From contig NC_044917.1 in the NCBI RefSeq assembly GCF_003576645.1, positions 10,240,198 to 10,304,197 on the forward strand: DNA of 64,000 nt, written 5' to 3'. This document shows, in pieces, positions 47,775-60,048 of the stretch. A program made the translations under genes and the position numbers. The stretch comes from Ipomoea triloba (taxonomy: Eukaryota > Streptophyta > Magnoliopsida > Solanales > Convolvulaceae). Within the stretch, counting starts at the first letter, position 1, and each line of letters begins with the position of its first letter. The notes beneath the pieces are model-generated. The model searched no databases and was not told the DNA's origin. It saw only the letters and a program-made list of their open reading frames with translations.

Positions 47775-50700
47775 TCATTTTGATCCAAATCCAAACCATT
47801 TTGCCAAAAAGAATCTGTTCTTGGGACGAGGCGGCGGATCGACGGCCTTCGGTGCTGTTGGGGCAGCAACCTCCTTGGGCGACGGTGTTGGTTTCCCTGC
47901 ACCTACAAACAAATGTGGCGTTACGTTTCAGTTTCAATAATCAAAACCCAAAAGAAATATGAAATATTTGACGTGTAGAATTTTATATAGTATGTATCAT
48001 ACTTAGCTCATCATCAAATTAAAGTTAGAAAAAAAAATAATTCTTTCTACTTCTTGATGGAGAATAGTGGAAACAATTAATTAAATTAAAATATGACATT
48101 ACCTGTGTTAGATGATGCTTTGCTACTTCTTGAATTCTTTGTGTCACTACAACTTTTATCCGACTTTGATTGACGACGATTAGAGCTCTTCACAGAAACC
48201 TGTTCCTCCAATGCTTCTTCGTTATGGTTACCTGCACTCATCAATGTATTTAAATTACCAATATATGTACAACTTTTTTGCCACGATTAAGGAGGACAAA
48301 CGAGAGTTCGAGTGTAGGACAGATGGTCTGAAGATTTAAGGTTGCTCAATATTCAAAGTTAATGATTGAACCTTAATATTTGGTTAAAGATGGATGAATT
48401 TTTTCCACTCAACTGCACCCTATGTTACTAGTAAAAAGCATATCTACTCCATTTCTAATATAATAGAATCTATTAAACTAAATGAAGTTATAATTTATTG
48501 CAATGAGATTGAAGTTACTTATTTTTTTTATTGTAATTTATTATTTTGTTTGTACATACAAGTCCTTTTTTTTTTTTTTAAACATAAGAGTTAATTCCAT
48601 TTTTGTCTAGATTTATAGGTGAAAATTCACTTTTAGTCCTTCTTTATTAGAACATCCACTTTTGATCTTAGTATTATTGTGACATGACCATTTTTAGTCC
48701 TTTATCAACAAATCAGTTTAAATATCATTAAATCAAATGACATTTCAGTCTTTAATTATGAATATTTTCAAAAAAATAAACATAAAAAATATAGCGATTC
48801 AACATACTTTGTATAGAAAAGATTGAAATATCTTTGTATTTAACGATATTTCAACGATTTTGTTGCTGGAGGACTAAAAGTGGATTGCCACCTATAAATC
48901 TAGGACCAAAAATGGAATTAACTCTAAACATAATTATCTTGATAAACAAATATTATTATTTTTTTAGAAAAAAATGCTTAAAATAGTTCATTGACTATGT
49001 CATAATCTCCAAATTACTCATTGACTATCATTTCACCCAAAATAGCCTCTCAGCTATGTAAAAGTTTACTCAATTTAGCCAATTGATGTAAGTCATGGAT
49101 AATACATTGAGTAAAAATTTACATAATCAATGTGCCATTTTAGATGAATTGGCAGTCGAAAATCAATTCAAAAATTATGGAATTAATAAATTTGCATAAT
49201 CAGAAAGAAAAGAATTGTCATTTTTCTTTAAATAAATTTTGTATAGTTAAGATATAGGGCTATACGGCATCAAACCCTTCCCTTTATACGGGAGGTGGTG
49301 GGTTCGAGCCTCAGTGCAGGCGATATTGACTCTTGTTCTTTATTAGGTTGAGAAAGTAGTTATGAACAGATACTGCATTGTAATAGAGTCAGTAGTATTC
49401 AAAAAGTTATGGCCAGTAAAAGATATTTTAGGTATTAACTCTAAAAATAAGTATATGATGAATAATCAGTAAAATATTAAGTGTAACCAAAATCTTGAAT
49501 TCTACACTTGTGTAATTATCACTCTCCGCAGAATCATAAACAAACTTAATTACCTTCGGCGGGAGGCTCCCCGTAACTCTTCTGTAGAGTTTCATTGAAA
49601 CTTTTATTATCCTTGTGATCTTGCATCACTGCAAGTAACACCACAAACACCATATATAAAGATATAAACTAAATTTATACAATTTTATTTATATTTTATA
49701 AAAATAAAAAAAAATGATAAAGCTCATGAGCAACTTGACTTAGTATAATATGAAGTTCAATTCGAATTCAACTTGATTCTTTTCTTGAACTACTTGGATC
49801 GATAATAATTGAATTGAATCAAATATCCATCAAATCAATTATCCATCAAATCGAATCCAAGTAGCTCATTGACTCTGATCCCTAATTGTTAATTAGGATC
49901 AAACTCTTATCACTACGCCAAAAGTTATAGCTAGTGGCAAAGGCGGCCTCCGCCCAACAATTCCCCCTCCCAAACTTATCAATTTTAACTGCATGGTTCC
50001 GCTAATACCACTTGTTAGGACCAAATGCTTATCACTATGCAAAAAAATTATAGCTAGTAGCAAGTGCTTAATTTTTATTTTTTTTTTGAGATAAGCAAGT
50101 GCTTAATTTTATTTCCTTATAAACTGCCATCATATTTTCAAGAGGTAGGGTGTTGGACTTGACTTTTCACTCATCCCGTCCTAGTCCAGCATTTCCCTTA
50201 GCCATTAATTTATAGATTTGACATTTTATCGGCCTCTGCAGAACACTAACACCCTTAAAAGAGAATTGAAGCAGCATGAGAAATATACATACACTGATCA
50301 AAGAGTGTGTTTCTATAATCAGGGGCACTGCCAACCGTCAGAAGCTGCACAGCTTCTGCGTCTTTGGTTTTCATGGGCACCTTATTATTAGCAGCAGACA
50401 ACATCAAGTTTCCTGTGTCTAAAAGTATACCTGCAAGCTGAGATCCAGAAGGGTTTTCATGGTTTCTTTGTAATTATATTTGTGAATCAACAGGACCTAT
50501 GGCAATCAAAAAGTTTCTTGAATTATATATGTTATACCAATAGCTTTTTCAGCATAGGGGTTTGAAGCAGATCATAAGCTTCCTCACAATAGTTGTCTGT
50601 AAGAACAGTGCATTCAGACACAACCTGCAGAGATATAATGCTAAATCTTATTTAAAGTTTTTGTACTTAAATATTAAAACAAAGAAATAGAAATACCTCT

Positions 50701-53700
50701 CCATTGGTTTTAAGGATATCTTCCCCTAAGACTTGCATGATCACTTGTTTAGACTCTGTTAACGTTTCCAAATCCACCTGATTTGAATATAAAAACAAAA
50801 TATTAAACGTTGATCAATTTAAAAGAAATGTCATCATATTGATGTAGTAACATGATTGAAATTAAAATTTAAAAACAATGGGTAAAGTTAAAAAGTATAA
50901 ATTTGTCAGTAGATCGAACTTCGGTGGTGGGTGTTGAGCATATATATATAATATATAAACATAAATGTGCAATCAACTATCAACTTAGACTTTTAATTGA
51001 GTACCTCGTCAAAAAAGAACAAAGCCTTGATATCAAGGCCAACGTGGTGAAATAGCCAAGCCGCCTGTTGTTGCTTCCACATATTGGCCCTTGTACTGTT
51101 CATCACAGGCACTACCACCTCATCTCTCTCATTATTAGCCCTCCTCCTATTCTCCAACAACATTGCATAGCATATTGCTGCCACCATTGAACTTGTACCT
51201 GCATCATCCACCATTTCCATTTTCAGTAAGCTTTTTGCACAAAAACCAAATCAATACTCTATACTAATTCCATGTATGCATAGTCGTTGACACTATGTGA
51301 CTAGGAGATTAAGTCTAGCGCTCTGACCCTAAAAAAACGTGATAGTATACCAGAAAATAAAGTTACACTTTCACTAGGAGGTATAACTTTTTGGCATAAT
51401 GTTAAGTGTTTATTCTAATCAGGGGTATCAGAGCTAAATTACGAGTTAGTTCTTGAAATGTGGCTGTATAGAAGGAAAATGTAGTTGGACTCAACTGTTT
51501 GAATGTCCTGAGAGCACAATCCTGGCCTTCAAATCAATCTCTCTGTTCAAAATCATTCCAATTTTTCGCCTCTGATCCCTCAAGAACCCGTTCAATTCTT
51601 TACCCTCCTCCGTGCTTTTCTCCTTAAGCTGGACACCATCCTCTCCGTGGTTCTTTCGGTATATCTTGTCCATGGAGCAAGTGGACGCAGATATGCATCT
51701 CCGGTGAACAGACTCCACCAGTTTTCTCGGCGGGGACAGAATCTTGTCGTTGGGAGCCGAGGAGATCGATCCCCTGCGAGACGAATCGAAGAAATTTTTG
51801 GGCGGAGAGACGGCCGGATCATCGGGAACGGCGGGAGGTTTAAAAGTTCGCTTGGTTGTCTGAGATGCATTTTGGAATCGGGACTTTCTGAGCGTTGATT
51901 GGCGGGGCGGGAGGGCTAGGTTCGTCTGATTAGCATTCGGGCTTGAAGGTGAGTGGTCGCCGCCGGGGGGGCTGTCGGGAATGGAAACGGGCGGTTTGAG
52001 GATGTCGGAAAACCACTTGTGGATTGCCGTTGCAGGGGAATCCGGTGAAGACTGGTCCAGTGTGGTTTCGGATTTGTTCCTGTTATGCTTGGCTGACTTG
52101 ATCAGAATTTCTTCACTGAAGCTGTCCACTGTTCTACCTCTGCTCAAACAATAAAAGTTATATATTTTAAAATTATATTAAAAGTTTTATTAAATATAAA
52201 AATTAAAATTGAATTTTATAAATTATTAATAAAAAATAATCAATAATATTTCTAACAAATAAAACAACATAAATAGACCAACCGAATTGGACATTTGCAA
52301 TAAACGTCACTGAATTTCTTATTATATCTCTAATAAGAGAGAACGGACCAAACAAAATAGTATCAAGATTGTTAGAACCTCTTATGCAGTTAGTTGATAC
52401 AAACCTCTTAACCAATTGGTTTAAAAAAAAAAGGAATAAGGGTCAAATAAGCCACTGAACTACACACGAAACTGCAATTAGGCCATTGAACTCAAAAACA
52501 ATGCAATTGGGTCCCTGAACTACACAAATTCATACAAATTAACCCAAAGTGACTTGTTTGACTTGATGTTACGGTTACCAACTTTAAAAATAATATTTTA
52601 AAATAATTTTAAATTAATTAATTAATTAAAATTAAATTTAAAATTAAAAATTTTAAAAAGGACCCAATTGACTTGTTCATGTTTTTTTTTTAATTTTAAT
52701 TTTAATTAATTAATTAATTTAAAATTATTTTAAAATATTATTTTAAAAGTTGGTAACCGGAAGATCAAGTCAACAAGTCACTTTGGGTTAATTTGCATGA
52801 ATTTGTGTAGTTCAGGGACCCAATTGCATTGTTTTTGAGTTTGATGGCCTAATTGCAGTTTCGTGTGTAGTTCGGTGGCCTATTTGAACCTTATTCCAAA
52901 AAAAAAAAAAAAAAAANCTGTTCAAAATCATTCCAATTTTTCGCCTCTGATCCCTCAAGAACCCGTTCAATTCTTTACCCTCCTCCGTGCTTTTCTCCTT
53001 AAGCTGGACACCATCCTCTCCGTGGTTCTTTCGGTATATCTTGTCCATGGAGCAAGTGGACGCAGATATGCATCTCCGGTGAACAGACTCCACCAGTTTT
53101 CTCGGCGGGGACAGAATCTTGTCGTTGGGAGCCGAGGAGATCGATCCCCTGCGAGACGAATCGAAGAAATTTTTGGGCGGAGAGACGGCCGGATCATCGG
53201 GAACGGCGGGAGGTTTAAAAGTTCGCTTGGTTGTCTGAGATGCATTTTGGAATCGGGACTTTCTGAGCGTTGATTGGCGGGGCGGGAGGGCTAGGTTCGT
53301 CTGATTAGCATTCGGGCTTGAAGGTGAGTGGTCGCCGCCGGGGGGGCTGTCGGGAATGGAAACGGGCGGTTTGAGGATGTCGGAAAACCACTTGTGGATT
53401 GCCGTTGCAGGGGAATCCGGTGAAGACTGGTCCAGTGTGGTTTCGGATTTGTTCCTGTTATGCTTGGCTGACTTGATCAGAATTTCTTCACTGAAGCTGT
53501 CCACTGTTCTACCTCTGCTCAAACAATAAAAGTTATATATTTTAAAATTATATTAAAAGTTTTATTAAATATAAAAATTAAAATTGAATTTTATAAATTA
53601 TTAATAAAAAATAATCAATAATATTTCTAACAAATAAAACAACATAAATAGACCAACCGAATTGGACATTTGCAATAAACGTCACTGAATTTCTTATTAT

Positions 53701-56700
53701 ATCTCTAATAAGAGAGAACGGACCAAACAAAATAGTATCAAGATTGTTAGAACCTCTTATGCAGTTAGTTGATACAAACCTCTTAACCAATTGGTTTAAA
53801 AAAAAAAGGAATAAGGGTCAAATAAGCCACTGAACTACACACGAAACTGCAATTAGGCCATTGAACTCAAAAACAATGCAATTGGGTCCCTGAACTACAC
53901 AAATTCATACAAATTAACCCAAAGTGACTTGTTTGACTTGATGTTACGGTTACCAACTTTAAAAATAATATTTTAAAATAATTTTAAATTAATTAATTAA
54001 TTAAAATTAAATTTAAAATTAAAAATTTTAAAAAGGACCCAATTGACTTGTTCATGTTTTTTTTTTAATTTTAATTTTAATTAATTAATTAATTTAAAAT
54101 TATTTTAAAATATTATTTTAAAAGTTGGTAACCGGAAGATCAAGTCAACAAGTCACTTTGGGTTAATTTGCATGAATTTGTGTAGTTCAGGGACCCAATT
54201 GCATTGTTTTTGAGTTTGATGGCCTAATTGCAGTTTCGTGTGTAGTTCGGTGGCCTATTTGAACCTTATTCAAAAAAAAAAAAAAAAAAAATTCTCCCAT
54301 GGCTAAAGCTTTTTGCTCCCAAGTTATAGCCCTTTTAATCCCATATATGGTTGAAGCCTTAGTTCCGATCGCGCGATCCCATGGTTAAATCTTTATTGTC
54401 CAATTGATCAGAACATTTTAACTAGTCGAGCGAAACTCTACTCCTACGATTGTAGCCTTTACTCCCTTGGTCGTGACCCTTTTACTCTCACAATTGAAGC
54501 CTTAGCTTCCATGATTAAAGTTTTATTGCCAAGTTGGTCAGAACTTTTTACTTTGTTGAACAAAATCTCTACTCCATAGTCATAGCCTTTGTTCCCATGA
54601 TCGTAGCACTTTTACTCCCTTGATTAAATCCTTAGCTTTCATGGTCAAATCTTTATTGGTTACTTGCTTGGAACTTTTAGTCAACTATTTTCTTAACGTT
54701 GAATCTTTTATTGCCTGGTTGGTTGGAACTTTTTAGCCGGTCAAGCATAATCTCTAATCCCATGGTTGTAGCCTTTGTTTTTGTGGTTATAACACTTTTA
54801 ATTCTATGATTAAAGTCTTAGCTCCCATGTCTGAATCTTTATTGCTGGGCTGCAGGCAGAAACTTTTTAGCTAGTAGGGCATAATTTTTGTTCCTATGCT
54901 TTAAGTTTTAGCTCACATAATTGTAAAATCTTTATCACTTGAGTAGTCTAAACATTTTAACCGGTCAAGCATAAATTTCCTTCCATAATTGTAGCCCTTT
55001 TACTCCTATGGTTAAGACCTTAGCTCTAATGATCGAATCTTTATTACTTAGCTAGTCAAAATCTCTCATTCTATAGTTGTAGCCCTTTTACACCTATGGT
55101 TGAAGTTTTAGTTCCCATGGTCAAATCTTTATTGCTTGGCTGATCTGACAAAATCTCTACTCCCATGGTCATATTCTTTAATCTTACGATTGAAGCTTTA
55201 GCTTTCATAATCAAATCTTTATCATTAAGTTATTCAGAACTTTTTAATCGGTCAAACAAAATCTTTGCATACATATGATCATGGTTGAACATTTATAGCC
55301 AAAGTAGAAATGACCTTTGCCTACTAGACTTCACAAGTGCTCGATCCTCTTGGATGTTAATTGACCAACTAGGTATTCAAGAATGGCTAGATGGGAAGGT
55401 CTACTTGACATGCTGCTAGGTGAGTTGGGAGATGTATGTGAGCATACTAATTGATCACCCTTCTTCTCACACCATATTACATTGACCCCACTTGCCTCAA
55501 GCATCATTCCATTGGGTTGGCTGTCAAGTATAAATAATAGACATCCTCTTCCTAATTGAAGGATGATCTTATACACTTTTATTCACTTGTACTCTTGTCC
55601 TAATAAGTTAGATTATTTTTTGGATGGAAGGGAAACTCAGTCACTATTCGAGGGTATGCACCAAGTAAATCTCGTCTTGTGACCCTAGATGACGAAAGAT
55701 CACAATGAGTAAATCAACGAAGTTGTCATAATTGACCGGCTCAAATCAAGAAGACCAATATGCCGCTCCCACGGGAAGGCAAACCTACTTATAACTTTAT
55801 AGTTACTAAGTCAACAGTCTGACCAACTTAACCCTTTAAGTTAGATTGCTTTAATTTGGTTCACACTACACCAACCAAACGGCATTGTACTATTTATACT
55901 AAACTTTTGTATATTATATTCACTCGGATTGTTCCAACCTTATTTTGATCGATCAATCAATAGGCCAACCGACTTGTCTTCAATAATTTAGTGCATTCTA
56001 ATATCCTAATCTCTTATCTTGTAGTGTAACTCTAGATCCTAACCATCCATCTAATTTTCGCTCTTAAACCTAGAAATACTACATAAACTTATTACAAAAT
56101 TTATTAGGTATTTATTTTAGAAAAATAATTTGCAGGTATCCAACACGTTTTGATGTTGTAAGTGTAACAATAAAATTTGACAAACTTATTAATTGAAAGA
56201 TGGAAAGCCCCAGTTCATGGAGCACTATAAAAGTTATTACCTTCTAGCAGATCTAGAGAAGGAGTCCCTCTTTTCAGTATTAGACGAAACAGAAAGCCTC
56301 CCTTGAACAGCTGCAAACCTGGGGGAGCCAACCAGTCTCCCCGGAGACGAATTAGCCACCATTCTTTTAGCTTCCTTTAGCCAATCCTGCGTTAGCCTAC
56401 TGCTCACGCTCCTCGTGCTCGACTCAAAATCCTCATAATCCTCATCATCTTCCATTGATATCACCCCCGCTCTGCTACTGTAACGCCGTGCTTCCCTGCC
56501 GCCCCCGCGGCGGCTAGACCGCGTGCTGGAATCGAAGTAATCTTCTTCTCCACCACTGTAATCATTCACGAAACGCGGCGTTCCGTTGCTGGCCTCCGCT
56601 CTTTCTTGACGGCGATTATTATTATTATCATTATTATTGTCGACTGTTGTGGTGCCGGTAAGGTTGTACTCTTTCTTCTCCACCTTAACCGTCCCGAAGA

Positions 56701-56770
56701 ACATGTCGTTTATGAAGTCCGTCAAGTCGGGAGCGTTCTCATCGTTCTTCCTGCCCAATCTCCTCTCCAT
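47775..56770 (-). CDS. Prune-like protein (degenerate DHH/DHHA2 phosphoesterase family), 9 exons, 670 aa
   Basis: Exons in transcript order: 56241-56770, 51496-52139, 51005-51198, 50697-50777, 50538-50624, 50293-50437, 49554-49628, 48103-48231, 47775-47902; phases agree and the frame ends FFLAKWFGFGSK-TGA. Residues 1-380 are low-complexity and probably disordered. From residue 384 the order matches animal prune: IVLSG.., EVVVPVMN, LDIKALFFFDEVDL, CTVLTDNY, LLAGILLDTGNL, YRNTLFDQL. The metal-binding Asp-x-Asp of prune (ACDLDS) is replaced by HSNSTS, and the segment holding Asp-His-His is shortened and lacks it, so catalysis is doubtful (inference). Exon 2 appears a second time, truncated, at 52918-53514, probably an assembly artefact. 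The last coding exon shows no homology I recognise. Confidence 0.78.
48588..48924. mobile_element. MULE-type MITE, 337 bp, perfect 9-bp target-site duplication (second family)
   Basis: Begins GAGTTAATTCCATTTTTGTC and ends with CCAAAAATGGAATTAACTC; inverted repeats of about 35 bp (arms contain AGATTTATAGGT/ACCTATAAATCT). Identical 9-mers TAAACATAA flank it (48579-48587, 48925-48933). It lies in the prune-like gene intron 48232-49553. Non-coding. Confidence 0.85.
49255..49400 (+). mobile_element. tRNA-derived SINE, third copy of the 39484 family
   Basis: Shows GGCATCAAACCCTTCC, the B box GTGGGTTCGAGCC, then TTAGGTTGAGAAAGTAGTTA, TGAACAGATACTGCATTGTA and AGTCAGTAGTATTC plus A's, the same order as the copies at 39484 and 40631. 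It lies in the prune-like gene intron 48232-49553. Target-site duplication not certain. Confidence 0.72.
51543..52896. repeat. 1,354-bp segment, copy 1 of an apparently identical pair
   Basis: Contains most of exon 2 of the prune-like gene, part of intron 1 and a GGGTCAAATAAG-family MITE, ending in an A-tract at 52897-52916. Every stretch compared is identical to 52918-54271, offset 1375. See the finding on assembly overlap. Confidence 0.95.
52433..52897. mobile_element. GGGTCAAATAAG-family MITE (copy 3) in intron 1 of the prune-like gene
   Basis: Begins GGAATAAGGGTCAAATAAGC and ends GCCTATTTGAACCTTATTCC, with long inverted arms (ATTAATTAATTAAAATT-type core on each side). A-tracts flank both sides, consistent with insertion in an A-run. 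It is repeated at 53808-54271 only because the whole segment is duplicated. Confidence 0.8.
52917..52917. other. Single N: assembly join
   Basis: The only ambiguous base in the window. It directly follows an A-tract of about 19 bases and is directly followed by the start of the duplicated segment. Confidence 0.97.
52918..54271. repeat. 1,354-bp segment, copy 2; includes truncated exon 2 copy (52918-53514)
   Basis: The exon copy begins at the same acceptor (53514, minus strand) but stops at the N, lacking the last 47 bases of exon 2 and its donor site, so it could not be spliced normally. The rest repeats intron 1 and the MITE, then an A-tract to about 54290. Confidence 0.95.
54300..55290. 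repeat. Degenerate tandem repeat array, ~90-130-bp units, about eight copies, in intron 1 of the prune-like gene
   Basis: Recurring order: CCATGGTTGAAGCCTTAG, CCCATGGTCAAATCTTTATT, CAGAACTTTTTA, AAAATCTCTACTCCCATGG, TCGTAGCCCTTTTACTCC. Units are diverged and differ in length. Following DNA to about 55870 has LTR-like composition (TATAAATA at about 55530) but no defined ends. Confidence 0.7.
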
Positions 56771-57754
56771 GGCTTAGCTTCTCACAAGACTAGCTTCAAA
56801 ACACATACATCTAACGAAACTTCTTTCTTTCAATTCCCCTTTTCTTGGCTGGGCTGGGAAAAAGGAGTAATGGCGGTTGTGAAACAATGCGTGGCTGAAA
56901 GTCCAAGAAGAAGACGATACATTAAATGAATTAGCCAAATCTGAAGCCATGGCCGGCATGGGTTAATATGGTGTCTTTTTCCTTTTGTAGTTTTGTGGAC
57001 TTGGCCTGGCCTCGCTGGGGATAGCCGATAATGGCAATGGCGTCAAATGGGTATAAAGTTTTAGTATTGTAGGTTGCATTGTTTGTTGTTGAACATTTCA
57101 TAGGAAGCTCCAAACAATTTTTTTTAATTATAGTTAAAGTTAGTGAAAATGGAATGTTAGCACTTTGGTCTCTTTGTTCTGACAATGTTCCCCTAGTTTT
57201 TGACTGAGTCCAATGCATTTTTTTTAACAAGTTCGGTTTACAAAAACATAGGTCATATGCAAATATTTAAGTCAGATTTTTCATGCATATTTACCTTAAA
57301 TATTCATCAAATTTTTTATATTTACTTTTTCTAAAATTTCATTTTTGATTACGATAAAACCTTATTCATTGAGTCTCTCGATCACAACATATTTTACTGT
57401 AAATTTATTTCAACAACTTTAACTTTGAAATTTTTTCTTTATGAGTTTGGCCACAATGAGAGTTTGGTCACGATTTTAAATCACTTCTTGCATAATTCAC
57501 ATTTTTTACTAGGAGAATAGGAAAAATGTGGGAATTTAGATGCTTTGTGTGCTTGAGGACTTGAAATTGATGCATCATTAGAGCGTGAAAATTCTTAGTC
57601 CATATTATTACATGTTTAAATTATCATGAGAGTGACTTTTAGACTAGAATTCTTACATGCCCCTCAATTCCTTGGTTTGTTATCCATCCCCTATTCTATT
57701 GATTTGCTTGCATCTAGTAGATTATATATGTTCTCTAACTTCAGTCATATTTCC

Positions 57755-57798
<44 letters not shown>

Positions 57799-59091
57799 TG
57801 CCACATTTGATCTTGTTGGCCAAATCTTTGACAACTATTTGTAAGTGACAGGATAATTGGACAATGTGCTGGATTCAACCCGATGCACTTAGTCCCATTG
57901 AAGTAATGGTGACAGTCAAATAGTAATAGTCAATAGCAAATGGAATGGATACAAGCTAAGAGGCGAGCACACTTAGGGAGGCGGACACATAAAAGTCAAA
58001 CGGTCACCAATACATTGAAGAGGGGAATTACTCCAGGGGCTCCCCACCATTACTCCAACGACTCCCACTATTAGTACCCGACACATTATGAGTCCTTTAC
58101 ACTGACCAGAAGAGCCGTTGGTCATAGTACGTATAAGTAGTAGACCCTATTGTTAGAGAGGGGGACGCAAAACATTCTTGTACTAAGACTATCATACTTT
58201 CCTTATCTGAATATTACCCCGGTAACATTATTACTGTCAGTAGGAAAATGTAAATCTTCTCTAATCCAGGGTTGTTACAAGAAAAAAAAAAAACTATCTA
58301 TTCAAATTTAAATACACAATACTATTACTACAATTTGCTCTTGTAACAATCTTAGATAAGAGAAAATTTACATTTTTCAATGAGTGGTTGTCAGAGATTT
58401 GGTCGGTAAGACCAAATTAAATGTGACAACAAAATTATACTTGTGCACTAAATGTGCCAAATTAATAATTGATAACTAAATATGTGAAGCGGTACGGTAG
58501 ATAATAGTCAAGTGACCAAAATTAACAATAATACTTACTTTTGTGGTTAATTTTTACTATAATATCTATCAATGTAAAATTAAAGATATTCTAACGTTTT
58601 AATTTGGAATACATATGTCAAATAAAAAATATTCATCATTTGGTTTATCATTGTAGCCATTGTTCTCAAAGCACCTAGCATCATTTTTAGTGCGGATCAT
58701 TATTTTTATTGGCTGTAGTAACCTTAAAAAAATGGGGTGTTAAGGTGCATGCATATTGTGACGAACAATTTTGATTGCATGCATTTTTAATCAAATTATT
58801 ACAGTGTACACTCCAAGGTTAATATCAATTTATTTTAACCAAATAATGCTTCAATATTTTACCTACAACAAATGTTCCTAGAAGCCAACACATAGGTTTA
58901 GTAATATTGTAGGTCTAAAATGATTGCGGAGACCACTTATGAAAGTGGAAACTTGGTGAAAACTATATTTTTATTGTCAAGAAATCCTATTGTAGGATGT
59001 AGGGTGTTATTGTCTAAATTAACAATTAACAATTGGATTGTACATGCTAAACATACCCTCTCACGTTTTTAGGCTAATTACTAAGCAAGGT
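56771..59091. other. Intergenic region upstream of the prune-like gene
   Basis: Promoter region of the minus-strand prune-like gene, then AT-rich DNA. A TTA microsatellite runs at about 57755-57798. Stretch 57850-58285 is LTR-like (GTATAAGTAGTAGACC, TTCTTGTACTAAGACT, ending near TTGTTACAAG), possibly a retrotransposon LTR fragment. No gene supported. Confidence 0.5.
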
Positions 59092-59746
59092 TAGGGCGGT
59101 TAACGAACCGAACATAAACGAACAGAAGTTGTTCATATTCGTTTGTTAAGGTTTTTGGAGTGTTTATGTTCGTTTGTTAAGGTTTATGAAAATCTTGTTC
59201 ATGCTCGTTTGTTAAGTGTTCATCAGTGTTAGTTAATGTTCGCGAACACGCTCACGAACATATTCGTTAACAAACACGTTCACGAACATGCTCTTAAACA
59301 TTAACGAATACGTTTACGAACATGTTTGTTAACAAGCACGTTCACGAACATGTTCATTAATGTTCACGAACATGTTCGTTCACGTTCGTGAACACTCAAT
59401 AACCAAACATATACACATGTTCATAATCACAATTCGTTCGTGAACAAGAAATAATCTATGTTCATGAACAATAACCAAACAAGTAACACAACTACAATTA
59501 TATATATGTGCGTGCGTGTGTTTGTGAACATGTTCACGAACATTATTAAATAAACACAAACGAGCTTGTTCACGATCTCTTAGCAAACAAGCCTAATGTA
59601 ACATTGTTCAGACTTTGTTCGTTTATTAACCGAACTCTAAAATTTGTTTGTTAATATAATGTTTGTTTACCTTAATAAATGAACGCTTACCGAACACGAA
59701 CACGAACACGAGTACTTTATCGAAAGCTTGCTCACTAACACCCCTA
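59092..59746. mobile_element. Non-autonomous hAT element, 655 bp, packed with TTCGTGAACA palindromes
   Basis: Ends TAGGGCGGTTAACGAACC and the complement of TTGCTCACTAACACCCCTA are imperfect inverted repeats. 8-bp flanks AGCAAGGT (59084-59091) and AGCAATGT (59747-59754) match at 7 of 8 positions. The interior holds many copies of TTCGTGAACA, GTTCACGAACATGTTC and GTTCGTTTGTTAAGG in both orientations, as expected of subterminal transposase-binding repeats. An ORF at 59380-59586 is only a by-product of these repeats. Confidence 0.78.
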
Positions 59747-59869
59747 AGCAATGTCCCTTTTATTTGGGTAACGTGAAAATTCGAACCCACAATATTTTAC
59801 ATGAGTTTAGCTTTGATATCAAATTAAAGAATATATTCTATCTCAACTAGAAACTAAACTAATAATTGA

Positions 59870-60045
59870 ACTACACTTTTATGTTTATATATATATATAT
59901 ATATATTTGAAAACCAAAAAGCAGTGTATGATTTATTAATGTTAAGACGATAAAAATTGGGTAATACAATCTGGTGGGATGGAATCCTAACATTGAGAGC
60001 CAGTCACCCTATCTATGTTGAACTACACTTTTATGTTTATATATT
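59870..60045. repeat. Direct 21-bp repeat around a ~130-bp spacer
   Basis: GAACTACACTTTTATGTTTA occurs at about 59869 and again at about 60021, just beyond the Helitron 3' end. This is a local duplication or an insertion with a long target-site duplication; a TA microsatellite follows the first copy. Confidence 0.6.
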
Positions 60046-60048
60046 ATA

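Noticed and set aside
52812..53522. A separate 236-residue protein from the second exon 2 copy
   Set aside because: The frame crosses the N and an A-tract and ends in MITE sequence; it is part of the assembly overlap.
54300..55290. Possible CRISPR-like array of repeats and spacers
   Set aside because: Units are diverged, variable in length and without unique spacers, in an intron of a plant nuclear gene.
59380..59586. His/Cys-containing ORF resembling a small secreted peptide
   Set aside because: Arises from repeated TTCGTGAACA units inside the hAT element.
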